The notes under the pieces are model-generated. The model was not told where the DNA came from and did not search any database. It was given only the letters and a program-made list of their open reading frames with translations. Below are positions 33,909 through 45,722 of a stretch of DNA of 64,000 nucleotides, piece after piece. Numbering within the stretch: the first letter of the stretch is position 1; each line of letters opens with the position of its first letter. The stretch covers positions 2,085,111 to 2,149,110 of the forward strand of contig LNGK01000010.1 of the NCBI GenBank assembly GCA_001510575.1. Direction: 5' to 3'. Position numbers and translations under genes: made by a program. The DNA is from Knoxdaviesia capensis. Taxonomy: Eukaryota > Ascomycota > Sordariomycetes > Microascales > Gondwanamycetaceae.

Positions 33909-34334
33909 TCAAAAGTCCTCGAGTCTGTACACTTCATACGCGGGTTCTTCGTATGGATGAGCTCTACCGAAGTACCTGGGGAGTTAGCATGCACCAACCC
34001 TAATATCGACGGTTAACCCTAATAGGAAGAGCATCACGGACTTTTTCAGCGCGGCCACAGCAGCACGCGTGGTGTCCTCCCCGACACAGATAGTTTCGAC
34101 ACGGACCTCGGCAACAGCGGTCAGCACGCCGACAGTGCCAATGTACGGGTTCGCGCCGTCGCCGGGGCGGAACTGACCGGTGCCGGGGGCCGAGGTGAAG
34201 CAGCACTCGGTGTAGGTGGCCGGACCGGGGTAGCGGCCGGCGCCGGCGGCGAAAATGGCGGATTTGCAGGCGGCCAGGCCGGCGGGCGGCACGGTGAAGA
34301 CGAGTTTGAAGCGCGGGGCGGTCGAGGCGGCCAT
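33909..34334 (-). CDS. Small Nif3/YqfO-type (PII-like fold) protein
   Basis: The model is complement(join(33909..33963, 34042..34334)), 115 residues. The intron 33964-34041 uses donor AA|GTCCGT and acceptor GGTAG. Splicing yields AALKKAHPYEEPAYEVYRLE and a stop, the family's HPYEEPAY hallmark, which is lost if the exon is read through. The N-terminal part is FKLVFTVPPAGLAACKSAIF, then GAGRYPGPATYTECCF and GTGQFRPGDGANPYIG. This corresponds to the PII/CutA-like domain of bacterial YqfO and of Nif3 proteins. Here it stands alone without the dimetal-binding Nif3 body. The biochemical role is not established. The start is the first Met of the frame. Teloboxes (CCCTAA) occur in its intron. Confidence 0.88.
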
Positions 34335-35664
34335 GTTGCTGGTTGTTGGTGGTCGGTCGTGTGTGTGTAGAGGATGGTTTGCAGAATGAAGGCCGGGTCC
34401 GGGAACGGAGTTCGGAGATGGGATGAGCGGGAAAGGAGATTCAAATTAGCAGCGTCTTTATCCAGAGTCGCATTCAGTCTGTGCGGGGCGGACATACGCA
34501 GAGAGCGGCGGTTGTCTTCGATCTGGCCGATGCTGCTTGCTGCTGCTCGTACACGCTATAAAGGGGCATGCATATAGCTACTGCAAGAAACATGCCGCCA
34601 GACAATCACCATTCGATATACGACATCCGAATGAAACAACAAACTCAACACCATTCTCAGCCAAGGGGAAACAAAAGCCCAACCATGCAAATCCCGATAC
34701 GCCCAGAAGGCCTCGTCACATACCCGCTGCATTGTCCGCACCTGAAGCGGTGACTCAGCAGCTTCTTGTCGCCTCAGGTGTTAACTTTTCTGTCCCCCAA
34801 TGCTGACTGTTCCTTGTTGGGTCTTGGTTTTTGGGCTTTGCTTCATGCTATCCGCGTCTGGAACTTCAAATCACACCTTCGTATTGCCTGTGAGTTCTGT
34901 CTTCTTCTTTTTCTTCGTCTCTCCAACCCAACAGCCGAAATAGAGTCGGCGGATTTTCTTCTCTTTCTTTTTTATATGATTTTTTTGTGTTACGAGTAGA
35001 AAACCAGAAACCCCCCTGACTTTGGAAGTTGTGTGTGTTTTCGTTCATAGCGATATCTCTTCTTTTAATTGCATTCCCTCGCTGTCCCTCCTTTTTTTTC
35101 TCTTCCAGTGTGTCGTTTGCATCTTCTCGTATGGCGGCAACTGCATAACACCTGCTCTCGTGATCCCGCCCCGGCTGTTCCCGGTGAACCACACACGACG
35201 TCTCACCTCCTCCGCCCCGTGACCCGGTCCCGCCGTTTTCTTGACTGCTCCCGCTCCGGTAGCTAGCTTGCGGCTTGCGCGGCCTCGTCTCGTGCTCTGC
35301 CGGCTCCCGGCTTCCGAATGCTTCGGTTTGCTTCTCCTCGATTTTGAACCGCAGCGCTTGGCACCGCTGCAGATTACGACCCACTCTCCCTTTTTGACGA
35401 CGGTGTCTTTCTCTTTTCTTTCCTTCATCAATCTCCATCTCCGGCATTCATCCCGACATCGTTTGCCGAGTGTACGATACGATACTTGTCTCTGTTCCAC
35501 CGTCGTTCCCTTGATATCCTGGCTATTTCCTCAAATCCCGACTCTCTCCCTCTGCTCCTGATACATGTCTTCGGCCTATCCCCGCAGCCGACCGTTTCCA
35601 TCCTCTATAACGCTCCCCTTCGACACTCTTCTTCTCACCTCCTTTCCACACAGTCAGTGCCACC
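34335..35664. other. Divergent promoter region
   Basis: It lies between the Nif3-like gene (-) and the M28B homologue (+). It contains a TATAAAG at 34557 and, from about 34880, CT-rich leader sequence leading to the ATG at 35665. I see no gene. Confidence 0.55.
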
Positions 35665-38487
35665 ATGGCGCCCTCACAATCAACCGGCCACCGGTACGAG
35701 GCGGTGCCGATCCCCACATACGAAGAAGCCGTATCGTCAGCTCCCGGCGGCAGCTCACCATGGCGGTCGGCCGATGTCAGTGCCGATGGCGAGGCTAGTT
35801 CGTTATTACCATCGAGTAGTGCTGCGGCATCGTCCCGACGTCCCGGCGGCTATCGCCCACCCACCGTTGAAAGTGACGACGAAGAGTGGGCGAGCGGTGA
35901 CGATAGCGACCATGAGGATCATGTCCGCCGGGAGATGGAGGAGATGGATATCGATGACCCGGCCGCACGTCCCAGATCGTCTGCGTGGCGGAAACGAATA
36001 CCCTTCTCGCTACCCCGATGGCAGTTCAACTGGAACTGGAGACTTTCCCGACCTACCATCCGCCTCCCAGGAGCTCCCGCCACCACTGCAAGCTCGACAT
36101 CAGCTGCGAATGCCGACTCCAACACCGAAAACGCAGACACCACTTCTGCCTCCGCTTCTCCCTCCACCATCGCCGCCCTCTGGCAGAAATATTTCACTTG
36201 GAAACTCCCCCAAGGTCCCCGACTCCTTCTTCTCATGGCCCGAATCTTCGCTTCGTTAGCCATTATTGGCTTTGTGTACGTTCTGTTTGCCAGCGATTTC
36301 CTCTCGGCCCTGATACAACGGATGAGCGGCCCGATGCACATCAACGGCGAGAATCTCCGGCTATTCCTCCAATCACACATCAGCACATCCCAACTCCGCG
36401 ACTCGGTGTTGCAAATGTCTCAGTATGCACATCTTGCCGGAACCGAAGGTGACTACGAGCTTGCACGCGACATCAAGCGACAGTTCCTCGCCGCCGGTCT
36501 TGACACGGTAACGATGAACGAGTACTCGGCGTACCTGAACTACCCTCGCATGGACGGCAGATCCGTGCTGATGCTCAGCCAGGACGGAAATGACTTGCTG
36601 TTTCGCGCGGCGATCGAGGAGTCCGACAAGCACGTGGCCACGGCTGGCCACCCGACTTACGCATTCCACGCCCATTCGTTTTCCGGAAACGTCACCGGCC
36701 GCCTCATCTTTGCGAACCGCGGAACCCGCGAGGACTTTGCGCTGCTGTCGTCGAAAGGCGTGAGTCCTGACGGAGCCATTGCCCTTGTGCGCACCAACAA
36801 CCGCCACAAGTCGGGGCGCGCCCCTGACTGGGACGAGGCTGCGCGCCAGCTCCGTGCTGCACAAGACGCCGGATATGCGGGATGCATCACTTTTGCTGAC
36901 AGTGACAAGGGTGTCCCCAACGACTATGTCCGCCGCGCCTCCGTTAGCCAGTCGCGGTGGGTGCTTGGAGATGTACTAACTCCCGGCTGGGCCAGCACAC
37001 ACGGGTCGCCGCGCATGGAAGTTGGCCAAAGCCACGGCCTGATCCATATCCCTAGCTTGCCGCTTGGCTGGAGAGATGCCCAGGTGTTCCTGTGGCGCAT
37101 GATGGAGGGCAAAAACGATGGCATGCCGCTCGACTGGCAGGCGAACTTGGACGACAACCGGATCATGGAGTGGTGGAACCTTGCGACAACCTCCGACGAC
37201 GCTAAGAAGGTCACCGTGCGGCTCATCAACGACCAAGACCAGCGCGAGCAGCAGCGGATCTGGAACGTGCACGGCTACATCGACGGTGTTGAGCAAACGG
37301 CCAGCCGGATCATCATCGGCAACCGTCGTGACGCACTCAGCTTCGGGGCCAGCGAGCCGCACAGTGGAACCGCGGTGATGCTGGAAGTGGCGCGTCTGCT
37401 CGGCATCATGCGCAGTGAGGGCTGGCGGCCGCTGCGGTCGATCGAGTTTGTGTCGTGGGACGGCTCAGAGTTCAACGCGATCGGGTCGACCGAGTACGTC
37501 GAGGAGCACGACGAGTTCCTGCGGCGCCACGCGTACGCGTACATCAACCTGGCGTCGGCGGTGTCGGGCTCGGGCCACGGCTCGGTGTTCCGGGCGGCCG
37601 GGTCGCCAATGCTGCAGCGGGCGCTGTTCCGGGCGCTGGAGCACGTGCAGGACCACGCGCGCAACGCGACGCTGAAGAAGCTGTGGGACGACACGGGGTC
37701 GCGGCTGGAGCGGCTGGGGGCGTTTGGCGACTTTGCGCCGTTCCAGTACATCGTCGGCACCAGCGCGCTGGACCTGCGGTTTGTGGCCGACGACCCGGAT
37801 GCCGACAGCGCGAACCCGCCGTGGACGGGCCCGCGCTTCCCGGCGGGGTCGGCGTACGACACGTTTGCGCTGGCCGACTCGATTGGCGATCCGGACTTCT
37901 ACCACCACGGGCTGATGACGCAGGTTGTCGGCATCCTGGCGATCGACCTGGCCGACCGCTGGGTGATACCGCTCGACCCGGCGGAGTACGGGCGGCGCAT
38001 CGTCGAGTGGATTGGCGAGCTGGACACGTGGTCGTCGGGCATGGCGGCGTCGCGGCTGGCGACCGTGCCGCTGACGCTCGGGGCGCTGCGTGCGGCGGGC
38101 GATCGCTTTTCGCGCGCGGCCGCCGAGTTCGCCAAGTGGGAGCAGCGGTGGGAGGCGGCGGTGCTCAGCTCGGGCAACTACGAGGACAGCGCGCTCGGGG
38201 TGCAGCGGCTGGACTTCAACGAGCACGTGGGCGGGCTGGACGCGGCGCTGGTCGACACGGCGCGCGGCAGCGGCATCCCGGGGCGCATGCAGTTCCGCCA
38301 CGTGGTGTTTGGGCCCGAGCGGTGGCCCGACATGGCCGCCGCGCAGCGCGACGGCGAGCCGTGTTTCCCGGCTGTGCGGGATGCCGTTGAGGACGACGAC
38401 TGGGCGCGGGCGGCCGCCGCGCTGGAGACCGCCGTGCAGCTGCTGAATGATGCGTCCACGGCGATGGAGAAGGCGAAGACGGTGTGA
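35665..38487 (+). CDS. M28B peptidase-like membrane protein lacking zinc ligands (Tre1/Tre2, transferrin-receptor type)
   Basis: The protein has 940 residues in a single exon with an ACCATGG start. The N-terminal cytosolic tail has a P-x-Y motif (PTYEEA, residues 17-22), resembling the PPxY-type signals with which Tre1/Tre2 bind the ubiquitin ligase Rsp5, and an acidic patch (VESDDEEWASGDDSDHEDH). One membrane helix lies at about 187-210, giving type II topology. The lumenal part contains the PA domain (GYAGCITFADSDKG) and an M28 peptidase-like domain. Comparison with the glutamate carboxypeptidase II pattern shows the catalytic set is gone. The first His is Arg554, Asp is Glu564, the catalytic Glu is Ser601, the next Asp is Ala630 and the last His is Gly728; only Glu602 remains. 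It ends in a helical dimerisation domain. It is therefore probably a sorting adaptor or receptor in endosomes or vacuole, not an enzyme. Confidence 0.88.
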   Translation: MAPSQSTGHRYEAVPIPTYEEAVSSAPGGSSPWRSADVSADGEASSLLPSSSAAASSRRPGGYRPPTVESDDEEWASGDDSDHEDHVRREMEEMDIDDPAARPRSSAWRKRIPFSLPRWQFNWNWRLSRPTIRLPGAPATTASSTSAANADSNTENADTTSASASPSTIAALWQKYFTWKLPQGPRLLLLMARIFASLAIIGFVYVLFASDFLSALIQRMSGPMHINGENLRLFLQSHISTSQLRDSVLQMSQYAHLAGTEGDYELARDIKRQFLAAGLDTVTMNEYSAYLNYPRMDGRSVLMLSQDGNDLLFRAAIEESDKHVATAGHPTYAFHAHSFSGNVTGRLIFANRGTREDFALLSSKGVSPDGAIALVRTNNRHKSGRAPDWDEAARQLRAAQDAGYAGCITFADSDKGVPNDYVRRASVSQSRWVLGDVLTPGWASTHGSPRMEVGQSHGLIHIPSLPLGWRDAQVFLWRMMEGKNDGMPLDWQANLDDNRIMEWWNLATTSDDAKKVTVRLINDQDQREQQRIWNVHGYIDGVEQTASRIIIGNRRDALSFGASEPHSGTAVMLEVARLLGIMRSEGWRPLRSIEFVSWDGSEFNAIGSTEYVEEHDEFLRRHAYAYINLASAVSGSGHGSVFRAAGSPMLQRALFRALEHVQDHARNATLKKLWDDTGSRLERLGAFGDFAPFQYIVGTSALDLRFVADDPDADSANPPWTGPRFPAGSAYDTFALADSIGDPDFYHHGLMTQVVGILAIDLADRWVIPLDPAEYGRRIVEWIGELDTWSSGMAASRLATVPLTLGALRAAGDRFSRAAAEFAKWEQRWEAAVLSSGNYEDSALGVQRLDFNEHVGGLDAALVDTARGSGIPGRMQFRHVVFGPERWPDMAAAQRDGEPCFPAVRDAVEDDDWARAAAALETAVQLLNDASTAMEKAKTV

Positions 38488-39618
38488 TCTGTCTCTTTTG
38501 TGCATTTTCTGTGTGTGTTTCGCTTGCTTTTTTGTTCATGTCTGGTCTTTTGCTTTCGTCTCTGGGCGGTTTACTTCTTTTCCGTCTCCGTCCCGCTTCT
38601 CCGTCTCCGTCTCCGGCAGCGTTATCAGCGTTATCGGTCAGCATTCACTTTTGGACTCCATCACCTCCTTTTTTTTCTTCACCTTTATATATTGCGTGTG
38701 CTTTTCGTCTCCTTTGTGTAACCCCCGATATTCTTGGTCTCCCATTTTTGTTTCCCCTCCGTCTGAAGATGTACGGGGGCAGCTTTTTTTTTCCAGTTCT
38801 TTCTCTTTGTATCAGTAGCGTGTGGGAGGATTTCCGGGTGTCTTTTTACTACTACCCGTCAAATTAACAGTTTCCTTTTCTTCTTCTTTTCTTTTGTCTT
38901 GATATCTGCATTACATCGTACAGCCTGTGATTCTCTTGCTTGTACTGGGCGACAGAGTTCACCGTCCGACGCTCTGAAAAGTGCTCACATCACGTATATA
39001 GATACCACGCAGCATGAATATGTTGCACTCACTCCGTATATACAGATAATAAAAGGAGAAAGAGACCAAGAGGACACATACACAAGAGCCAAAGAGCAAT
39101 ACTGGAAACCAAAAAACTAGAAGCATCAGCAGTGGATGGTGGCATCGTCTTGCCCCTTACAGAAGAAATGAAACAAAAATCTGGGGGAACACACACACAC
39201 ACACAGACAAGAACAAGACTGAAGACGAAAAGAGAGGCCTGGGATTAAGTCGCTGTAGTAGGAATGGTGAACAGGATAGCAGCCGGTAAGAACAGAGGGC
39301 GGGAAAGGGGGAGGCGATGATTGATATTTTGGGGATTGGGCGAGCAGGGAGGCAGTACGGGATGATCGTTGAGGGAGTGCATGGAATGCCGGCCGTTCAC
39401 GATATCCCCGAGAGGTTTCCAGCCCCTCCAAACTTTTCAGACGAAACGGCACCAAGGAAAGCAAACAGAACATCAAGAGAATTTAAGGAAAACGAAAAGA
39501 CGACCGAGAGAGGATAGAAAACACGAAAGGAGAAAGAAAACGTCCACCATGCCACAAACACACACATAGACACAGAGAGAAAGAAACACGACGTCAATCC
39601 ATACCCTAAACACACCGT
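38488..39618. other. Convergent 3' regions
   Basis: It lies between the M28B homologue (+) and VPS35 (-). It is CT-rich on the left and GA/A-rich on the right. I see no gene. Confidence 0.6.
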
Positions 39619-42600
39619 CTACTTGGGGTACAGCACCACCCCCTCGTACTGCCGACTCCGGATGCCCTCGAGCGTCTGGTGGAAGTGCTTGCGGCTGCTC
39701 TCGATCGCGGCCGAGTCGTGCTGGTTGCCGGCCAGGTTGGAGTGGATGAGCTCGATCAGGCCGTTGAGGTACTTCGTGGTGACCTGTGGTTTCAAAGTGA
39801 ACTCGACGTTAGTATTAGGTCCTTTGACTTCAGTCGGGCAAAGTCTTACCGATTCGTTCTGCTGGTCGTAGTAGTACACATAGCGGTCGAGAATCTCCAC
39901 GAACAGCTCGATCGACGTCGACGTCTCCATGCACGAGTCGGCCACGCGCAGCGCGCGCTGCAGACACTCCAGCACGCGCTTGCCGTCGCGGTACAGCTCG
40001 GTCTCGTCCGTCTCGCCGTTTGCCGCGATCGGCGTCGCCCACCACAGGTGGCTCGCCAGGTACACCGCGCGGCACTGGTCGGGCTTGCGCAGCAGCTTGC
40101 TCGCGTGCTGCGCGCACTTGGTGATGAGCGTGTCGTAGTTCTCGCGCCCAAAGTTGCGCGTCTGGTGCAGCGCGCTCGCCACCACCGCCACCGCCTGGAA
40201 CTGCGCCTTGCTGTCCGACACCGACTCCTCGTACACCGTGAACGCCTGCGCGAAGAACTCGTACGCCACCTCCTCGAACCCGGTCGCGTCGGCCGTCTGG
40301 CCCGCCGCGCAGAACAGCCGCAGCGCCAGCTCGGCCGCCCCGCTGCCGGCACCCGCACCACCGCCAATGGCGCCGCCGGTGCCGCCGGTCCCGAGCAACG
40401 CGCTGTTGCCCGTCGACGAGCTGCCGCCGGCCCGCGTGTACAGCGTGCTGATGGCCGAGTGCATGAACTTGAACAGCGCATTGCTCTGCGTCTCCCAGTT
40501 GTCGACGTAGTGCTCTCTCGCCTTGAACCGCCGCGCGAGCTTCATGCACGCGGTGATCAACGGAGGTGTGGTCGTGCGGATGCGCTCGTTGCCCTCAGAG
40601 AAGGTGCGGCGCAGCATCTGCAGCAGGCGGAACTGCGTATCGTTGTCTTCGCTTTGGACAAGGTGGACGATGCGCGCCAGCCAGCCCTGCTCCTCCATGG
40701 TCTCATCAGTCTCAACCGCCCGGCGCTGGCCAACGGCGGCGTAGCCAGCCGATGCCGCCGAGCCCTCCTTGATGATCACCTTCAGGACTTCTAACACACT
40801 CTCCAAATCGCTGGTGGTCGTAATCCGGGTCTGGTTGCGAAGCAGCGTCCGCGCCACTTCGCCAGCAAGAGCTCTCCGTGTGGCGAATCCCTGGGCCTGG
40901 CAGAGTGGAACGAAGGTCGGTAGCGATAGCGCGGTGAAGATGCTCGCGTACCGGGTGATGGGGGCCTGCAGAAGTGCCTGTAGGCTATGCTGGGCCGGAG
41001 TTGAGTGGAGGTCGGCGTGCGAGGCGTGCTCCCGGACCTTGATGAGAGCGTATTCGAGGATCTGGTCGACATAGTCAAGACGTTCGGGGTAGATGTTCAG
41101 GGCCAGATTCGCCAGCGACACCAGCAGCGCCATGGTATCTTGCACAGGTAACCGCTGGGCCTGCACGAGGTTCTTGACTTGAGCAAAGAAGATCTCGTAG
41201 AGGTGGATGTTGCCAGGGATTCCTTCTTGTAGAGACGTGGGGGCGGCCTCGTCACCGTTGACGGTCGATTCGGCGGAAGCAGCAATCGATTGTCCATTCT
41301 CGCCCGTCGAAGGGGTCGCTACATGTGTGCTATCGTCAGCAAATCCGCCCTCGTTGACGGCTCCGCTGCCGTTCAAGTCGTCTGCGATAGCAGTAGTCGA
41401 AGCTGCGGAATCAGCGGCATCCTCGGTCGTCTTGGAATCGATAGAAGGCGTAGCGGGGCCGGCCGCGGCAGCCTCCTTCTTGAGTTTCACGTTCTCGAGA
41501 AGTTTCGACAGAGCCTCGGCCTCCTGTCTAACACGATCTTCACCCGATTCGTTCTGTGCTTCGCGCTCGGCGTAGTCGGACAGGCGATCCATCAAGCCGA
41601 TCACTATGCCCTTCACGTTGACGTGGGGGTTGAGGCGAGACACGGCAGCAAGGAACTGGTCCAGGGTGTGGAGGTGGAATTCATCGGGGAACACCTGGGT
41701 GACAACTTCGAGAAGGTACTCTTGGGCCAGCACATCCCGGCATTGCACCACCTGTTCTAGCAGCGGGCCAAGGATAAACGACTTGTAGGTTTCGAGATCG
41801 ACGAGCTGGCTAAGTCGCACGATGTTGCTGCCTACAAGCAGTTGCAATTCCTTGCGCTCGCGGCTGCGCTGCTCACGTTCGCGCGAGTGGCCTTGGTGCT
41901 GCAGACGAACCCACAGCTTGTTCATTTCGACAAAGTTTGTGAGGATGAAGTTGATGGAGTCTTGCAGGTTGCCCTCGGGGCCGTCACCGTCGCCGGTGGG
42001 GAGATAGTCGCGGGCTTGGCCGGAGAGGTAGTAGCGCAGGAACAGGCCACGGATGGGGTGTTGTACGCCGCGGCTCATGTCCATCATGTCCTTCATGAGC
42101 TCCTTAACGGGGGCATCTTCAACAGACATGTAGGCAGTTCCCACAGTAATCATCAGGTACATCCGGGGGACGATGTTGCCGGCATATTGCACGAGCTCGT
42201 ACAGGTCGGCCAGGTGGTTTGTAGGGTGGTTCTCTCGGAGATGAACCGAGAGGTATCGCAGCGCATCGAACACGGCCATGTACAGCTCGTAGTATTGCTT
42301 CGGACCGAGACTAGAGGTCCGGAGCTCGGATACTAAGGTGGAGCTAGAAATGAGAGAGAGATGACGCCACGGCGCCAAGACATCACAGTCAGTGGCTGAG
42401 ATGGACATGGGAACGCAATCGAAGGATCGTCCTGGAGAGGTACGGGAAGGGGAGGGTGGGGGTGAAGAGGTATTGTAGAATATCAATGGCTTCGGGGAGT
42501 ATAGGACGGGCATATCCCGAAAGGCTGGGAGGCTTGTGATAGCCACCACCGAGAGTAGGCAGCCGCAAAACGACGACAGAACAAAGTCAACTTACCAGCA

Positions 42601-42729
42601 CTTAAGAGCATCCATAAGCTTTCCCGAGGTGTCGAGACATTTCCGCATCATGGCGGTTTGCTGGCGCACAGCAATAAGCGCATCTTCAAGCAGCCGCGCC
42701 TGGTCTTCGGGAGGCGCAGGTGTCGACAT
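39619..42729 (-). CDS. VPS35: Retromer subunit Vps35
   Basis: The model is complement(join(39619..39783, 39850..42343, 42596..42729)), 930 residues. Exon 1 gives MSTPAPPEDQARLLEDALIA and ends ...MDALKC. It joins through a 252-nt intron to CSTLVSELRTSSLGPKQYYE, the Vps35 hallmark (PxxYYELYMAVFDAL). Next come HLADLYELVQYAGNIVPRMY and GLFLRYYLS, which belong to the N-terminal region that binds Vps26. The rest is alpha-solenoid, interrupted by a Ser/Ala/Thr-rich linker of about 90 residues. Intron 2 (39784-39849, 66 nt, TACTAAC branch point) is a multiple of three and has no stop. Splicing gives QQNESVTTKYLNGLIELIHS, the conserved C-terminal part that contacts Vps29. Retromer retrieves cargo receptors from endosomes to the Golgi. 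The identification is firm. Confidence 0.95.
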
Positions 42730-44921
42730 GGCGAGAGCGGGGGAGACGGAAAGGCGGATCCGGCCAGGAGACGAACTGACGATAAGCGGAGATCGACGGA
42801 GGGGGCGGCGACACAGCCGAGTCGACCACCGAAGCTGGAGCGGGAATCGCGGGACGAGATTGGGGACACGGGATATGTGCTAGAGGTCCACGCACGGAGC
42901 TCTCGGCGCAATCGGAGCGGGCGGAGAGGAGGGAGAGGGCTTCGGCGTAAAATTCCCGTTCGAAAGCCGGGAGGAGGGGGAGCAAAGCGCGGGACCGAAT
43001 TCGGGGTCTCGGGGGGAACGAGGCACGGTGTTGAGAGATATGAAGCTAGAAGACGGTTTGATGGTTGAGTCGAGTCGGAATCAATTACCACGCCGAAGAA
43101 TGCCGACGTCGGGAGTTCGCGGCAAAGGTGATGACGAAGAGAGACAAACGAAGCAGCAAACGAAAAAACGAAGCAAAGCTTGAAGCTCCCACACACAAAC
43201 ACAAGGCGCCGGAAAACAAACAGGCAAAAGCCGAAAAACGCACAACACACGGGTCAAGAAGCTTGGGAAACTAGGAGGCACAAGTGGCGATCGAAAGGAG
43301 GAAAAGCGATGACGAGTTTATATACGCTCCAAGCTTTTGGGGACGTTTGAGAGGAAGAGGAATCCCGACGATAAAAATGGCTGGGGGACCAAAAAACGTG
43401 ATGCTCAAGCAGGAACATGGTGACGTTGACGCTTTTTGGGGATGATGTAAGCGGCTCAAATCACGTGGGGTACTTCTAGGGTTGGGGTTGCAAATCTTCG
43501 TATTTGCTTGTGTCTTAGGTCAAACCCTCAGAATCGAACATCCTAAAAGCTCCAGCTCAGAGACCGGAGACACTTCTAACCCTTTCCGCGCTTTCCGCGA
43601 TGTCTCTTTTTATATATAGTAGCTGGTACACCGGGGGTATTCTTTCTATCTACAGATACACAGTACTGTGAGGTGTTAACATGCTCTAAGCGAGCCCCAG
43701 CCTACAGTCCTCTCGAGCTTTCGTGTAAGTTCATATAGCATCACAAACTGGCGTCTAATCTCATCACAGCGGATCGTATGAGGTCACAGCCTGCCATCCG
43801 TTTGGCCATGAAATCCCGAAAGCCAGTACCGAAAGAGATGTGTTGATCGGATGTGTCAAAGACAGCCTCTAAGAAATGTGTGGTTAGCTTCTATCCCACC
43901 TTGCAACGGAATGAAGGAGGATGAAGTCCTGTCCCTTCATATAAATGGCATACAAGGAGTGTCTTGGGTCCCGTAAGTTGTCTGCCCTGATGAGATGACA
44001 TGTAGCCATCTCTAGCTGTTGTGTGGTGAGATTTGAGCCCCGGGTATCTAGAATGGCTGGCCAGAATCAACGATGGGGCTTTCGTTATGTGATCAGCCCC
44101 TACTACTCAGTAACCTAAGATATCTGTCTCGAGAAGACGCCGTTACTGAACTCCCACTATCTATATCAGCCCCGGCAGCTCCGAGCTCTGTCTCTACAAA
44201 TCGGATGGCATCTATAGCCATTGTGTCTGCAACTTTCATGATCCAGTCCGAAACTGCTTCCGACTTCACAGATGTTGAACCTCGGTCCTGGCTGATAGCT
44301 GTTCGAGAAACACAGGGGCCAGAGCTGCGGTCATGGCAATAAAGACGTCTCGTCGAGGCAATCCTTTGTGAGCCGGGCCAAGCAAAGTTTTGGCTTAGAG
44401 AGGCGTATGTTTCTCTGGTGGATGCTTCTATGGTAATGATATAGAAGAGCACAGACAGTCAGACTAAATCTTAAGGAGGATGCATCTCTATTAAGCTGAA
44501 GCTTAGTTCCTTTTCTAGAAACCTTCCGTATAGTTCTAAGGTATTACATGCCTAGTGAGTCGTGATCTCTCTAGATAGGCACTCATGATATATAATCATT
44601 CCCTTCTATTTGACTCACGTAGCCATTGTCTCTAGGGAAAGCGCAAACTTTGGAAGGAGTGTTCCATTATGTTCCTAAGCGCACCTGCATTTTAGAATGT
44701 TTCCCTATAAAGAAAGAGTAATCTAGAATCTCTGTTTTAGACTCTGACCTACTGTTGCTAGATCTTCCTTTCTACCTAATTCCTCTTCCTTTTCTTCTTC
44801 TCCTCATATATTCCCCTCTCAGCCACCGCCACGCTTTCCATCATCAATATCATTACTGCCATCACTGTCATTTTCTGCTTCACTTCTCAAGGATACACCT
44901 TCAGAGAATCCCAAAGTCAGT
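42730..44921. other. Divergent promoter region of VPS35 and the 44922 gene
   Basis: The left part (42730-43300) is GA-rich and fits the VPS35 leader. The middle (43480-44750) is AT-richer and CpG-poor in places. The minus-strand frame 44093-44452 (119 residues) has weak protein character but matches no family I know and is not called. A CT-rich tract at 44760-44870 precedes the next gene. Confidence 0.5.
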
Positions 44922-45722
44922 ATGCGATCCATCGCCCTATCGGGTCTCCTGTTGGGACTCGTCTTGTCTCTTGATGCTAACTTCGTGACCATGCAGAACT
45001 TCTCCGAAATGGCTACCGAGGCCAAAAAGTCCGAAAATGAGATCGGGGCTCTCGCTGGGGAATTCGAAAAGCATCCTCATGTCGCCAAGCTGGAGAACGA
45101 CACAGCTCGGTGGGTTGCGATCGAGGAGACCATGAATGGCATTACCAAAACTCTCACGAATATCAGCGATCGGTATGAGCGGGTAGAACAGAAACTTTAC
45201 CAGATCCAGGGCCAGCACGGAGCTTTCAGTTTGAGCGATACTCAGCAGTACCTGATGGCCATCGTCGTGGGCTCTCTCCTTGGCCTCAGTCTTGTCATCG
45301 GTGTTGTTGCCGGGGCCAGCCTCGCTGAGGGGGCTGTTGACACAGTCCGGCCTGCCACGCAGGCGGTTGGCGTGATTGTCGCCGTTTTCGCTCTGGTGAC
45401 GGTGGCCATGGCCAGCCAGTTCATCCAGGCTCCTCCCCAACCCGAACATGTGTTCCAGATGACTTTTCCGTTAGGGTAAGTCCTTTCATTGCCGGCACCT
45501 GTGCAGTATGGGAAGTTGGTGTATCTGGCTAACTGAGTACGGTTGCTTTTCAGCGGTATCCGCATCCAGGGCCCGATCCTGTTCCAGCTCATAGTCATGG
45601 GCTTCCTGAACTTCTGGTTCTCGCGCGTCGTTGACGGTTTGTCTGAAATTGGAGAAGCGATGTGGGAGGCCGGGGCGTGGGGAAAGCTGTATGGGCTTTT
45701 TGAGATGTGGATATCTCAGTGA
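44922..45722 (+). CDS. Secretory-pathway membrane protein with coiled-coil ectodomain and three hydrophobic segments
   Basis: The model is join(44922..45475, 45554..45722), 240 residues. The intron has a GTAAGT donor and TTTTCAG acceptor. Unspliced translation would end at once (LG then stop), whereas exon 2 adds a 56-residue amphipathic/hydrophobic tail ending MWISQ. Residues 1-18 form a signal peptide or anchor (MRSIALSGLLLGLVLSLDA). Residues of about 25-105 are charged and helical (FVTMQNFSEMATEAKKSENE onward), with NDT and NIS glycosylation sequons. Hydrophobic segments lie at about 110-135 (LMAIVVGSLLGLSLVIGVVA), 147-168 (VGVIVAVFALVTVAMA) and 190-208 (ILFQLIVMGFLNFWF). The family is not recognised. 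Exon-intron support is good; function is unknown. Confidence 0.78.

Noticed and set aside
44093..44452. Minus-strand 119-residue frame as a possible fungal STAND N-terminal fragment
   Set aside because: The resemblance was too vague to support.
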